Source: an uncultured Phenylobacterium sp. (GTDB lineage Bacteria > Pseudomonadota > Alphaproteobacteria > Caulobacterales > Caulobacteraceae). From it: DNA of 35,720 nucleotides. Shown piece after piece: positions 9,823 through 19,738 of the stretch. The notes under the pieces were generated by a model, which saw nothing but the letters and a program-made list of their open reading frames with translations, made no database searches and was not told where the DNA came from. How positions within the stretch are numbered: the stretch's first letter is position 1; each line of letters opens with the position of its first letter. The stretch lies in assembly GCF_902826855.1 (NCBI RefSeq), contig NZ_CADEGK010000001.1, positions 50,825-86,544 on the forward strand. Direction: 5' to 3'. Both the position numbers and the translations under genes were made by a program.

Positions 9823-11889
9823 ATGAAACTGCACGAGACGGTGGTCGCCGCAGTCGCGGGCTTCCTGCTGGCGATCGGGGTTTCCGGAAGTGCCCTGGCC
9901 CAGCCGACGGGCCATGGCGAGGCGCTGTTCGCGGCCAACTGCAAGGCCTGCCACGAGCCGGCGATCCCGCGCGCGCCCGGCCGCGCGGAGCTGCGGGCCA
10001 TGAGCAACCAGGAGATCGTCGCGTCCCTGACCAGCGGGGTCATGAAACCGATGGCCGCCAGCTTGACTCCGGCCCAGATCGTCGACCTCGCCAGTTTCCT
10101 CACGGGCCGCGCCGCGCCGATCGGGGAGGGTGGCCTGCGCATGGCTGCGGCCGCGCCCGCCGCTCCCGACGAGAAGCCTGATCCAGCTGCGGCGGCGCTA
10201 CTCGCCAAGAGCCGGCCGGTGTCGACAGCCATGCTGAGGGACCCGCCTCCGGGTGACTGGCTGCACTGGGGCCGCACATACGACGGACAGAACTTCAGCC
10301 CGCTGACGCGCATCGACCGCGGCAATGTGAAATCCCTGGCGCCGGCGTGGCGCCGCCCGATCCAGGGCGGCCCCAGCATGCCCACGCCGCTGGTCCACGA
10401 CGGCGTGATGTTCCTGCAGACCAGCCCCGACACGTTGCTGGCGCTGGACGCGACGACCGGAAGGGTCCTGTGGCGGCGCGCCTACAAGCCATCCGTCCCG
10501 TCGAGCCAGAAGATGGGGCTCGCGATCGCCGGCGGGCGGGTGTTCGTGCCCACCTCCGACCTGCACGTCATCGCCCTTGACGCGAAGACCGGCGAGCAGG
10601 TCTGGAACCACGAAATCGCGATCGGCCCTCCCGCGCCCAACCGCAGACCCTTCAACCTGCGCAGCGCGCCCCTGGTCGTGGGTGACAAGGTGATCCAGGG
10701 CGTCGTCGGCAGTGGCGCGCCCGGGGGCGGCTTCATCGTTGGCCTCGACATGGCCACGGGTCGCGAACTGTGGCGGTTCCACACCATCGCCCGCCCGACC
10801 GAGCCTGGCGGTAACAGCTGGAACGGCATGCCGCTGGAGAAGCGCAGCGGCGGTTCGGTCTGGCAGCAAGGCACCTACGACCGCGACCTGAACCTGGTCT
10901 ATTACGGTGTGGGTCAGACCTACGACACCGCCCCGCTCATGAAGCCGTCGGGCGCGGCGGGCGTCACCAGCGATGCGCTCTACACCGACAGCACCATCGC
11001 GCTGAACCCCGACACCGGTAAGCTGGTCTGGCACTACCAGCACCTGGCCAATGACCAGTGGGACCTCGACTGGGTGTTCGAGCGGCAGCTGGCGACGCTC
11101 AAGGTGGGCGGCCGGCCCCGCCGCGTGGTGATGAACATCGGCAAGATGGGCATCCTCGAAGCGCTGGACGCGGCAACTGGCGCCTATCTGTTCTCGATCG
11201 ATCCGGGGTCGCAGAACGTAATCTCAGCCATCGACCCGAAGACCGGGGCCAAGACCACCGATCCGCAGCGGTGGCCGGACAAGACGAAGTCGACGCTGAT
11301 CTGCCCCAATGCGACGGGCGCGCGAAACTGGCCGTCGACCAGCGTCAATCCGCGGACCGAGCAGCTCTATGCGCCGCTGACCATGTGGTGCCTGAACTTC
11401 GGTCCGCCCTCCGGTGGCTTCGCGCTCCTCAGCTCCGGCGTAGGGCTGACCCCTGCCGACCATCCGGACGCCGCGGCGAGCGGCAAGATGGGCCGCCTGC
11501 AGGCCATGGACCTGAAGGGCGGCAAGCTGGGCTGGCGCCAGGATCTGGTGGCGCCGATCTCCACCTCCGTGCTGGCCACGGCCGGCGGCGTCCTCTTCGC
11601 CGGCGACGTGGACCCTGCGCTGGTCGCCTTCGACGACCGCGACGGCAAGGTGCTGTGGCGTGCGCCGCTGGACAACTACGCCAGCTCCAGCGTCATCAGC
11701 TACAGCGTCGGCAAGACGCAGTATGTGGCCGTGGTCGTCGGGATGCGGAATTTCCACATCAACGACATGACCCGTCGCTACCAGGCGTTCCGCAAGGCGC
11801 GCGGCGTGACGGTCGAGGTTCCCAAGGGCGAACCCGCGGTGATGGTGTTTGCTCTGCCGAACGCCGCGGGGGTGAAAGCCGCAGATTGA
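9823..11889 (+). CDS. Exported cytochrome c-PQQ dehydrogenase (quinoprotein alcohol dehydrogenase type)
   Basis: This 688-residue periplasmic dehydrogenase should oxidise an alcohol or similar substrate with PQQ and pass electrons to its own haem c. A signal peptide ends at about residue 27 (SGSALAQ). A small cytochrome c domain has the haem site CKACH (C40, C43, H44) with a candidate Met ligand in GVMKPM. An eight-bladed PQQ propeller follows, with DATTGRVLW and DAKTGEQVW blade repeats, the active-site region NDQWDLDW, and GARNWPSTSVNP. A haem domain placed before the propeller recalls polyvinyl-alcohol dehydrogenases; most quinohaemoprotein alcohol dehydrogenases carry it after. The ATG at 9823 follows GGGGG; upstream in-frame codons are not plausible. 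No PQQ biosynthesis gene is nearby, and the substrate is not known. Confidence 0.87.
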   Translation: MKLHETVVAAVAGFLLAIGVSGSALAQPTGHGEALFAANCKACHEPAIPRAPGRAELRAMSNQEIVASLTSGVMKPMAASLTPAQIVDLASFLTGRAAPIGEGGLRMAAAAPAAPDEKPDPAAAALLAKSRPVSTAMLRDPPPGDWLHWGRTYDGQNFSPLTRIDRGNVKSLAPAWRRPIQGGPSMPTPLVHDGVMFLQTSPDTLLALDATTGRVLWRRAYKPSVPSSQKMGLAIAGGRVFVPTSDLHVIALDAKTGEQVWNHEIAIGPPAPNRRPFNLRSAPLVVGDKVIQGVVGSGAPGGGFIVGLDMATGRELWRFHTIARPTEPGGNSWNGMPLEKRSGGSVWQQGTYDRDLNLVYYGVGQTYDTAPLMKPSGAAGVTSDALYTDSTIALNPDTGKLVWHYQHLANDQWDLDWVFERQLATLKVGGRPRRVVMNIGKMGILEALDAATGAYLFSIDPGSQNVISAIDPKTGAKTTDPQRWPDKTKSTLICPNATGARNWPSTSVNPRTEQLYAPLTMWCLNFGPPSGGFALLSSGVGLTPADHPDAAASGKMGRLQAMDLKGGKLGWRQDLVAPISTSVLATAGGVLFAGDVDPALVAFDDRDGKVLWRAPLDNYASSSVISYSVGKTQYVAVVVGMRNFHINDMTRRYQAFRKARGVTVEVPKGEPAVMVFALPNAAGVKAAD

Positions 11890-12014
11890 ACGGCGTCTAG
11901 GTGCAGCCGCACCGGAGGCGCACCCACGCGAGGTCCGGCTTTCCTTCCGCTGCGTCGCCGCGCCATGGTGAGGGCGAGTGAAACGCGGGACCGGCGCTGA
12001 CGCCGGCATGGGCC

Positions 12015-13127
12015 ATGAATTTCGACTTCTCCGACGACCAGAAGCACCTGGCGGGCGAGGCCCGTAGGTTCCTCGAGGCCAACTGCTCCACCGCCGCCGT
12101 GCGCAAGGTGCTGGACGACGACAAGAAGGCGTTCGACGAGAAGCTGTGGAAGGCCGTGGCCGAGCAGGGCTGGCTGGGCGCGGCGATCCCCGAGGAGCAC
12201 GGCGGCCTGGGCCTGGGCCACCTTGAGCTCTGCGTGATCGCCGAGGAGCTGGGCCGGGCGGTGGCGCCGATCCCGTTCGCCTCGACGGTCTACTTCCTGG
12301 CCGAGGCGGTGATGCTGGCCGGCAGCGATGCACAGAAGGCGGCGCTGCTGCCGAAGATCGCAGCCGGCGAGGTGGTCGGCTGCGTCGCCACCTCCGAGGG
12401 CCCCGGCACGGTGAGCGCCGCGAACCTGCAGGCCAGCGTGTCCGGCGGGAAGCTGACGGGGACCAAGCTGCCCGTGACCGATGGCGACATCGCCACCCAC
12501 GCCCTGGTGCTGGCCAAGGAGAACGGCCAGCCGGGCCTGTTCCTGGTCGAACTGGGCGGCGGGGTGAAGCGTGAGCCGCTGCAGACGCTCGACCCGACCC
12601 GCGACGCCGCACGCCTGACCTTCTCCGGCGCCAGCGCCGAGCGGCTGGGCGCGGCGGGCGAGGGCTTCGCACTCCTGGAGCAGGTCACCGACCGGGCCGC
12701 GGTGCTGCTGGCCTTCGAGCAGACTGGCGGCGCCGACCGCTGCCTGGAGATGGCCAAGGCCTATGCCCTCGAGCGCTACGCCTTCGGCCGCGTCATCGCC
12801 TCCTACCAAGCGATCAAGCACAAGCTGGCCGACATCTACGTCAAGAACGAGCTGGCCCGGTCCAATGCCTATTACGGGGCCTGGGCGCTCAACACCAATG
12901 CGCCGGAGCTGCCGGTGGCGGCCTCGGCGGCGCGCATCGCGGCCAGCGAGGCCTACTGGTTCGCCGCCAAGGAGAACATCCAGACCCACGGCGGCATCGG
13001 TTTCACCTGGGAGGTCGACGCCCACCTCTTCTACCGCCGCTCGCGGCAGCTGGCCCTGGTGGCCGGCGCCCCGCGGGTCTGGAAGGAACGGCTCGTGAGC
13101 CACCTCGAACGCAGGAATGCAGCCTGA
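12015..13127 (+). CDS. Acyl-CoA dehydrogenase, subunit 1 of a tandem pair
   Basis: This 370-residue FAD enzyme of the acyl-CoA dehydrogenase family would introduce an alpha-beta double bond into a CoA thioester. It shows the family N-terminal helical domain (EQGWLGAAIPEEHGGLGLG), the block ERYAFGRVIASYQAIKHKLADIY written by others as RxxFGxxIxxxQAIKH, and the FAD/dimer segment HGGIGFTWEVDAHLFYRR. The segment matching the EGT catalytic motif of medium-chain enzymes reads LVAGAPRVW, so that Glu is absent; FEQTGGAD on the preceding helix offers another Glu. Its stop overlaps the ATG of the next gene by one base, so the two are translationally coupled and probably form one heteromeric enzyme, as in FadE26-FadE27 type pairs. 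The substrate is unknown. Confidence 0.9.
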   Translation: MNFDFSDDQKHLAGEARRFLEANCSTAAVRKVLDDDKKAFDEKLWKAVAEQGWLGAAIPEEHGGLGLGHLELCVIAEELGRAVAPIPFASTVYFLAEAVMLAGSDAQKAALLPKIAAGEVVGCVATSEGPGTVSAANLQASVSGGKLTGTKLPVTDGDIATHALVLAKENGQPGLFLVELGGGVKREPLQTLDPTRDAARLTFSGASAERLGAAGEGFALLEQVTDRAAVLLAFEQTGGADRCLEMAKAYALERYAFGRVIASYQAIKHKLADIYVKNELARSNAYYGAWALNTNAPELPVAASAARIAASEAYWFAAKENIQTHGGIGFTWEVDAHLFYRRSRQLALVAGAPRVWKERLVSHLERRNAA

Positions 13128-14362
13128 TGGACTTCAACGACACCCCCGAAGAAGCCGCCTACCGCGCCAAGGCCCGCGCCTGGCTGGAGCAGAACGCGCC
13201 GCGTGAGAGCGTCGGCGGCGACGACCTGGAAGGCGGCACCAAGGACACCATGGCCGCCTCGAAGGCCTGGCAGGCCGAGAAGGCGGCCGCCGGCTACGCC
13301 CAGATCACCTGGCCCAAGGAATGGGGCGGCGCCGGCGGCACGCCCGTGCAGCAGGTGATCTTCAACGCCGAGGAAGGGAAGTTCCCCGTCCCGCCGAACC
13401 CCTTCGCCATCGGCCTGGGGATGTGCGTGCCGACGGTGATGGCCTTCGCCGACGACGAGACCAAGAAGCGCTTTGTGGGTCCCGCCCTGCGCGGCGAGGA
13501 GATCTGGTGCCAGCTGTTCTCCGAGCCCTCGGGCGGGTCGGACGTGGCGGCGGCGCGGACCAAGGCGGTGCGGGCCGACGACGGTTCCGGCGACTGGATC
13601 ATCTCGGGCCAGAAGGTGTGGACGACGGGGGCGCAGTTCTCGAGCTTCGGCATCGTCATCTGCCGCACCGAGCCCGACGCGCCCAAGCACAAGGGCCTGA
13701 CGATGTTCTGGGTCGACATGAGCGACCCGGGGATTGAGGTGCGACCGATCCACCAGATGTCGGGCGGGTCCGGCTTCAACGAGGTGTTCTTCACCAACGT
13801 CCGCGTCCCCGACAGCCAGCGACTGGGCGCGATCAACGACGGTTGGAAGGTCAGCCTCGTGACCCTGATGAACGAACGCCTGGCCGTGGGTGGCCCCTCC
13901 GGCGCGGGCTGGGCGGAGTTCCTGGAGGCGGCGCGCAGCATCGCCGGCCCCGACGGCGCACCGGTGCTGAAGGACCAGGTGATCCGCGAGAAGCTCGCCG
14001 ACTGGTACGTGCAGACCGAGGGCCTGAAGCACACCCGCAACCGCACCATGACCGCCCTTAGCCGCGGCCAGACGCCCGGGCCCGAGAGCTCGATCGGCAA
14101 GGTGGTGTCGGCGCTTCTGCTGCAGGACGTGGGCAACACCGCAGTCGAGATGCTGGACCAGTACGGGATCATCAGCGACCCGGCCCTCTCCCCTCTGAAA
14201 GGCGCTTTCCACGCCGCGCTGATGAGCTCGCCGGGCCTGCGGATCGCCGGGGGCACCGACGAGATCCTGAAGAACATCATCGCCGAGCGGGTCCTGGGCC
14301 TGCCGGGCGATATCCGCGTCGACAAGGACGTGGCCTTCAAGGACCTGCCGACCGGGCGTTAG
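13127..14362 (+). CDS. Acyl-CoA dehydrogenase, subunit 2 of a tandem pair
   Basis: This 411-residue protein is the partner of the preceding dehydrogenase and starts inside its stop codon. It has the family FAD-binding middle domain (WCQLFSEPSGGSDVAAART and WIISGQKVWTTGAQ) and a C-terminal helical domain. The segment that carries catalytic Glu376 in medium-chain acyl-CoA dehydrogenase (YEGT) reads AGGTDEILKNIIAERVLG here, so that Glu is Gly. This fits split-active-site heterotetramers, in which only one subunit type supplies the base. The family is certain; the alpha2-beta2 assembly is inferred from gene coupling, and the substrate (long acyl chain, steroid side chain or other) cannot be told. 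Confidence 0.92.
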   Translation: MDFNDTPEEAAYRAKARAWLEQNAPRESVGGDDLEGGTKDTMAASKAWQAEKAAAGYAQITWPKEWGGAGGTPVQQVIFNAEEGKFPVPPNPFAIGLGMCVPTVMAFADDETKKRFVGPALRGEEIWCQLFSEPSGGSDVAAARTKAVRADDGSGDWIISGQKVWTTGAQFSSFGIVICRTEPDAPKHKGLTMFWVDMSDPGIEVRPIHQMSGGSGFNEVFFTNVRVPDSQRLGAINDGWKVSLVTLMNERLAVGGPSGAGWAEFLEAARSIAGPDGAPVLKDQVIREKLADWYVQTEGLKHTRNRTMTALSRGQTPGPESSIGKVVSALLLQDVGNTAVEMLDQYGIISDPALSPLKGAFHAALMSSPGLRIAGGTDEILKNIIAERVLGLPGDIRVDKDVAFKDLPTGR

Positions 14363-14454
14363 AATGCTCCAGCGTCGCCAGACCTCGTGCGCTGGCTGAC
14401 GAACGGGTCGGTTGCGTCCGGCGCAGGACGCTCAACCCCGGGGTGCGACGATAT

Positions 14455-14483
14455 GGGTAGGCGCTTCGCGTCCGCGCCTGCCC
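14455..14483 (+). terminator. Possible hairpin downstream of the dehydrogenase pair
   Basis: GGGTAGGCGC and GCGCCTGCCC can pair over 10 bp with one G-U pair around a nine-base loop. It lies 93 bases after the dehydrogenase stop and about 80 bases before the next start. There is no T-run, so it could be a weak terminator or part of the 5' leader of the next gene. The rest of the 14363-14561 gap shows nothing else I can name. Confidence 0.3.
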
Positions 14484-14561
14484 TATGCGCATCCCTCGCG
14501 TGAGCTTGGCCGTATTCGACTGTCGGTCGGTGCTGGTCGGCTGCGCGTCAGGAGACTCAGT

Positions 14562-15488
14562 ATGCGTCCGTTCTTGGTCCTTGCCGCCATCGGGATACTG
14601 GCGGCGAGCGCCGCGCCGGCCGTCGCGGCTCAGACGGCCGAGGATTTCCAGCTCTACGTGCTGCGCGACCTTGATCTGAACGGCAACAACATCAGCCGGC
14701 GCGTCGCGGTGGGGGGCAATGCGACCTTCACCAGCACCAGCATAGGCGGCGCCACGGCAGACCTGCCGGGCAGCCTAGTGGTGGGCGGCGATCTCATCTA
14801 CCTGAACGGCGGGTCGATCAACGGCGGCGCTCTGGTGGGCGGGACCAAGACCGCGCCGGCGTACCTTCCGATAACGACCGGGGTGTCGTCGCTGCCGGTC
14901 GACTTCGACGTCGAGAACCTGCGCCTCACCAACCTCAGCGCCACGCTCGCCGGCCTGACCGCAAACGGTACGGTTCAGGTGCAGGGGAATAGCCTCAGGC
15001 TGACGGGGCTGGATAGCGGCCTGAATGTCTTCACGATCAGCGCGGCGACGCTGTCATCCGCGCGCTCGTTCGGCTCCACCAGTATCGCGTCCGGCTCGCA
15101 GGTGCTGATCAACGTCACCGGCGACGAGGTCAACCTGCATGGCGGCCTGAACTTCTACGACGCGCCCAACATCCTCTGGAACTTCTCCCAGGCGACCACG
15201 ATCACCGCCGGCAGCCTTTCACTCAGTGGCTCAATCCTCGCGCCGAACGCGACCTTTACAGGGGTCAACGGCGGAACCATCGGCGGCGACCTGATCGTCG
15301 GCGACTTCAAGGGCGCCATGAGTTTCTCGGGCGGGGGCTACCAGGGCGCGCTGCTGCGTCCCGCCATCAGTGCGGCGGAGAGTGTGCAAAACGCCGTTCC
15401 GGAACCCGGAGTGTGGACGATGTTGATCCTCGGCTTCGGCGCCGTCGGGGCGGTGCTCCGCCGCCGGCGCGCCGCCTTGGCGGTCTAA
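14562..15488 (+). CDS. Choice-of-anchor A domain protein with PEP-CTERM sorting tail
   Basis: This is a 308-residue exported surface protein. It has a signal peptide (MRPFLVLAAIGILAASAAPAVAA) and a body starting FQLYVLRDLDLNGNNISRR that matches the choice-of-anchor A type, with repeated Gly-rich beta strands (VGGDLIYLNGG, IGGDLIVGDFKG). The C-terminus is a PEP-CTERM signal: PEPGVW near residue 280, a hydrophobic stretch with LILGFGAVGAV, then RRRR. Such tails are processed by an exosortase, usually linked to exopolysaccharide; none is encoded here. ATG 14562 was chosen because AGGAGA precedes it and it opens the signal peptide; the frame is open further upstream. A glycosyltransferase lies convergent just downstream. 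Confidence 0.85.
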   Translation: MRPFLVLAAIGILAASAAPAVAAQTAEDFQLYVLRDLDLNGNNISRRVAVGGNATFTSTSIGGATADLPGSLVVGGDLIYLNGGSINGGALVGGTKTAPAYLPITTGVSSLPVDFDVENLRLTNLSATLAGLTANGTVQVQGNSLRLTGLDSGLNVFTISAATLSSARSFGSTSIASGSQVLINVTGDEVNLHGGLNFYDAPNILWNFSQATTITAGSLSLSGSILAPNATFTGVNGGTIGGDLIVGDFKGAMSFSGGGYQGALLRPAISAAESVQNAVPEPGVWTMLILGFGAVGAVLRRRRAALAV

Positions 15489-15504
15489 CCCGAACGCCCG
15501 CCGT

Positions 15505-16719
15505 TCAGGCGCTCAGCGCCAGTTGCGGGTGGGCGCGCCCGGCGACCAGCTGGCCGTAGAGGCGGGTCAGCGCCTCGAAGGTGGCGTCCCAGCCATGGCG
15601 GGTCTCGGCGCGCCGGCGCGCCGCTTGCGACAGGGCGGCGACGTCGCGGTCGAACAGCGCCTCGATAGCCTCGGCGAGCCCGCCGGGTTCGACGTTGTCG
15701 GCGGGCTGGCCCACCGAGGCGTCGATCAGTTCTCCGACGCCGCCACGGCGTGAGCCGATCACCGGCAGGCCGGCGGCCATGGCCTCCAGGACGAACAGCC
15801 CGAAGATCTCGTTCTCATTCGCGTGCAGGGCCGCGTCGCAGGAGGCCAGGAGCGCGGCCAGGCGGACAGGGTCCCGCTCGAAGTCCAGGCTGATGACATT
15901 GGGCGACCAGATCTGATCCTTGCCGGCGCCGACCAGCAACAGCTTGTAGGGCGCTCCGAGCCGCTCGACGGCGGCGACCATGGAGTCGATGTTCTTCTCG
16001 CGCGCGGGGCGCCCGGCGAAGACCAGTAGACGGGTGTCGGTAGGCACGCCCAGCTTCCTGATCAGCCGGTCGCGGTCGCCGCGATCGGGGCGGAAAAGCT
16101 GGGTGTCGACGCCCAACTGCTGGATGGAGAGGCGGTGGACGCCGGCGTCCGCGAGACGCGCAGCCATGTGCCGGCTGGGGGCCACCACGTGGTCGAAACG
16201 CTTGTAGGCCTGGGCCCAGAAGCTGAAGGTCGGCGCCTGGGCCCACTCGCCGAAGTGCAGGGCCGCCAGCGCCGCGGCGTCGGTATGGCAGAAGCCCACC
16301 ACCGGGACGCCGGCGGCCTCACCGGCCTCGAGGGCCGCATGGCCGGGCACGAAGATGTCGCCGGCCTCGATGATGTCGGGCTCCAGAAGCCGCAGCACCG
16401 TCTCCCATTTCGCCGGACTGGCGGGCATGCGGTAGCCGTTGCCGAAGGGCAGGCGGGTCGCCGAGACCGTGACCACGCCGTCCCCATCGACGCGGGTGCG
16501 CGCGCCTGGGACCACTAGGGTATGGCGCACGTCGGGACGCCGCTTGGCCAGCCACGCCCGCTTGGCGGACAGGTAGCGCTTCACCCCGCCGGACTGAGGC
16601 GCCCACATCATGGTGGTGTCGATCAGGTGGAAAGCCTCGCGGGGCGTGGCCAGGGCCGACGTGGTCGCCGCATCGAGGCGGATGGTGTTGTCGTGGATGG
16701 GGGCGTTGGCGTCGAACAC
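15505..16719 (-). CDS. GT4-family glycosyltransferase
   Basis: This 404-residue GT-B fold, retaining glycosyltransferase would use a nucleotide sugar to extend a glycan. The N-terminal Rossmann half has MMWAPQSGGVKRYL, resembling the acceptor-side glycine loop of GT4 enzymes. The C-terminal half has LLVFAGRPAREKNID, with the phosphate-binding Arg and Lys, and the E-x7-E motif ENEIFGLFVLEAM (E304 and E312). No membrane segment or signal peptide is apparent, so it is cytoplasmic. The start is a GTG (16719) with only a distant GGAGA, so the exact start is uncertain. It lies convergent to the PEP-CTERM gene, which hints at a surface-glycan role, but donor and acceptor are unknown. Confidence 0.88.
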   Translation of the reverse strand: MFDANAPIHDNTIRLDAATTSALATPREAFHLIDTTMMWAPQSGGVKRYLSAKRAWLAKRRPDVRHTLVVPGARTRVDGDGVVTVSATRLPFGNGYRMPASPAKWETVLRLLEPDIIEAGDIFVPGHAALEAGEAAGVPVVGFCHTDAAALAALHFGEWAQAPTFSFWAQAYKRFDHVVAPSRHMAARLADAGVHRLSIQQLGVDTQLFRPDRGDRDRLIRKLGVPTDTRLLVFAGRPAREKNIDSMVAAVERLGAPYKLLLVGAGKDQIWSPNVISLDFERDPVRLAALLASCDAALHANENEIFGLFVLEAMAAGLPVIGSRRGGVGELIDASVGQPADNVEPGGLAEAIEALFDRDVAALSQAARRRAETRHGWDATFEALTRLYGQLVAGRAHPQLALSA

Positions 16720-16765
16720 GAGGGGCCCGGTCTCCGTTCGCTGAGCTGTACAGTCCGTAGAACGT

Positions 16766-16781
16766 GGCCGTCAGGACGGCC
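16766..16781. promoter_or_regulatory. Inverted repeat upstream of the glycosyltransferase
   Basis: GGCCGTC and GACGGCC form perfect 7-bp arms separated by AG, about 50 bases upstream of the glycosyltransferase GTG in the 204-base gap to the amidase. The size and two-base spacing suit a dimeric protein site better than an RNA hairpin. No bound regulator can be named. Confidence 0.35.
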
Positions 16782-16923
16782 GTTGCGGGGATGTCGGGGT
16801 CTAAGGCGGCGCTTTCAAGACCACGACGAACCAGCTGCGCAAGACTCGCCGATTCTCATGACGCTCTCCGGACAACGACCTAGTTCGAGCGGTAACCCGC
16901 GGGCGCGGTCAAGGTTGCGCCGC

Positions 16924-18519
<1,596 letters not shown>

Positions 18520-18661
18520 GCTGCCACCCCCGACCCACCGTCGGAACAGGATGCGGCGCTGCCTTGAGCGCCGCAAGGAGACACCAGGCGCATCGTGAAC
18601 AGGGTATCGATCGAAAGGGCGTAGGGCCTCCGGGACCACTACGGGCCGTACCGGAGCTGAC

Positions 18662-19039
18662 TTAACCGTCCAGTTGGCCGCGTTTGCCGGCGCGCACGCA
18701 GGCAGCGGCCAGGGCGGTGGGTGAGATGGGCTTGTCGACGACGGCGCTGGCGGCGCCATCGGGCAGCATGTCGGGGTTCCCGGTAACATAGACCACCGGG
18801 ATTTCGCCCACCTCGGCAGTGATCAATTGCACGGCCTCGACGCCGGTGCCGGAGAAGATGCGATAGTCGGCCGTGATCAGTTGGGGACGATGGGCCTTCG
18901 CGCAGGCCAAGGCGTCCTGCGGGCAGTCGGCGACGTCGAAACTGCGGAAGCCGAGGTCCCCCAGGAGAATCTCCAGCTCAAGGGCGATGACTGGCTCGTC
19001 CTCGATAATGAGGACGTGACCGCTGAACTCTGGCGCCAA
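18662..19039 (-). CDS. Stand-alone receiver-domain protein downstream of fixLJ
   Basis: This 125-residue protein is a single CheY-like receiver with no output domain. It has the acidic pocket IIEDEP, the phospho-accepting D58 in ITADYRI, T86 in VVYVTGN and K103 in VDKPIS. It contains three cysteines (C39, C46, C114). It follows fixJ on the same strand after 69 bases, so it may belong to the fixLJ transcription unit. In Caulobacter a single-receiver protein, FixT, inhibits FixL and has been described as binding an iron-sulfur cluster through cysteines; this protein is a candidate for a comparable feedback role, but that is inference from position and cysteines. It could also be an unrelated DivK- or CheY-like phosphate sink. 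Confidence 0.88.
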   Translation of the reverse strand: MAPEFSGHVLIIEDEPVIALELEILLGDLGFRSFDVADCPQDALACAKAHRPQLITADYRIFSGTGVEAVQLITAEVGEIPVVYVTGNPDMLPDGAASAVVDKPISPTALAAACVRAGKRGQLDG

Positions 19040-19108
19040 GACTCACCCGTAAAGTGTGCAATGCGCGCAATGGTAGAGTTCGCTCGGACTCGACGCAAGC
19101 GGTGGGCC

Positions 19109-19738
19109 TTAGAGCTTTGCGAGAAGCGCCATCCGCACGAGGTCTGATAGCGTGCGAGCGCCGGTCTTCATCATCACATTGGCTCGGTGGACCTCGACGG
19201 TGCGGGGGCTGATCGCGAAGTCGCGGGCGATCATCTTGTTGGTCTTGCCCAGGACGACCGCGCTCAGCACCTCGCGCTCGCGCGGCGACAGTGTCACGAA
19301 CACCTCCAGGTAGCGGGGATCGCCCGGTTCGTCCTGCGGCGCGGCGTCTGGAGCGGTGGCCGCAGCCTGCAAGGCCCGGGCAACGGCTTCGAGCAGCAGG
19401 TCGTCGCGAAAAGGCTTCTCGAGGAAGTCGGTCGCACCGATCTTCATCGCCTCCACCGCCAGCGCGATGTCGCCGTGACCCGTGATGACGATCGGGCTCA
19501 TCGGGAAGCCCGAGTCCTTCACGCGGCGGACCAGTTCCAATCCATCCATGTCCGGCATTCGAACGTCGGTGATCACGCAGCCCGGCGGGAGCTGACCGGC
19601 CTCACGCAGGAACTCCTGGCCGCTCTCATAGGTGCGCACCAGCATGCCCGCTGTCCGCAGCAGGAAGGTCAGCGACTTGCGGATCGCCTCATCGTCGTCG
19701 ATGACATAGACCTCAGGCAAGGTCGCCCTCCAGTTCAT
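19109..19738 (-). CDS. fixJ: FixJ-type response regulator
   Basis: This 209-residue transcription factor is the partner of the upstream FixL. The receiver domain (about 8-120) has the DDD acidic pocket, D58 in [13 protein letters not shown]86 in ITGHGD and K108 in FLEKPF. The LuxR/FixJ-type helix-turn-helix starts at [13 protein letters not shown] and contains [20 protein letters not shown], close to the family consensus. In rhizobia and Caulobacter, FixJ-P turns on fixK and other low-oxygen genes. Its ATG lies inside the 3' end of fixL (26-base overlap), so the two are co-transcribed and coupled. No fixK-like Crp/Fnr gene is in the window. A generic TodS/TodT-like FixJ homologue is less likely because the kinase keeps the haem PAS. 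Confidence 0.93.
   Translation of the reverse strand: MNWRATLPEVYVIDDDEAIRKSLTFLLRTAGMLVRTYESGQEFLREAGQLPPGCVITDVRMPDMDGLELVRRVKDSGFPMSPIVITGHGDIALAVEAMKIGATDFLEKPFRDDLLLEAVARALQAAATAPDAAPQDEPGDPRYLEVFVTLSPREREVLSAVVLGKTNKMIARDFAISPRTVEVHRANVMMKTGARTLSDLVRMALLAKL

Noticed and set aside
11900-11913. GGTGC-AGCC-GCACC hairpin after the quinoprotein gene
   Set aside because: The stem is only 5 bp with no T-run; too weak to call a terminator in GC-rich sequence.
11224-12672. A 482-codon minus-strand frame across the quinoprotein end and dehydrogenase start
   Set aside because: It has Arg/Pro/Gly-rich low-complexity translation, no domain, and overlaps two real genes and the gap between them.
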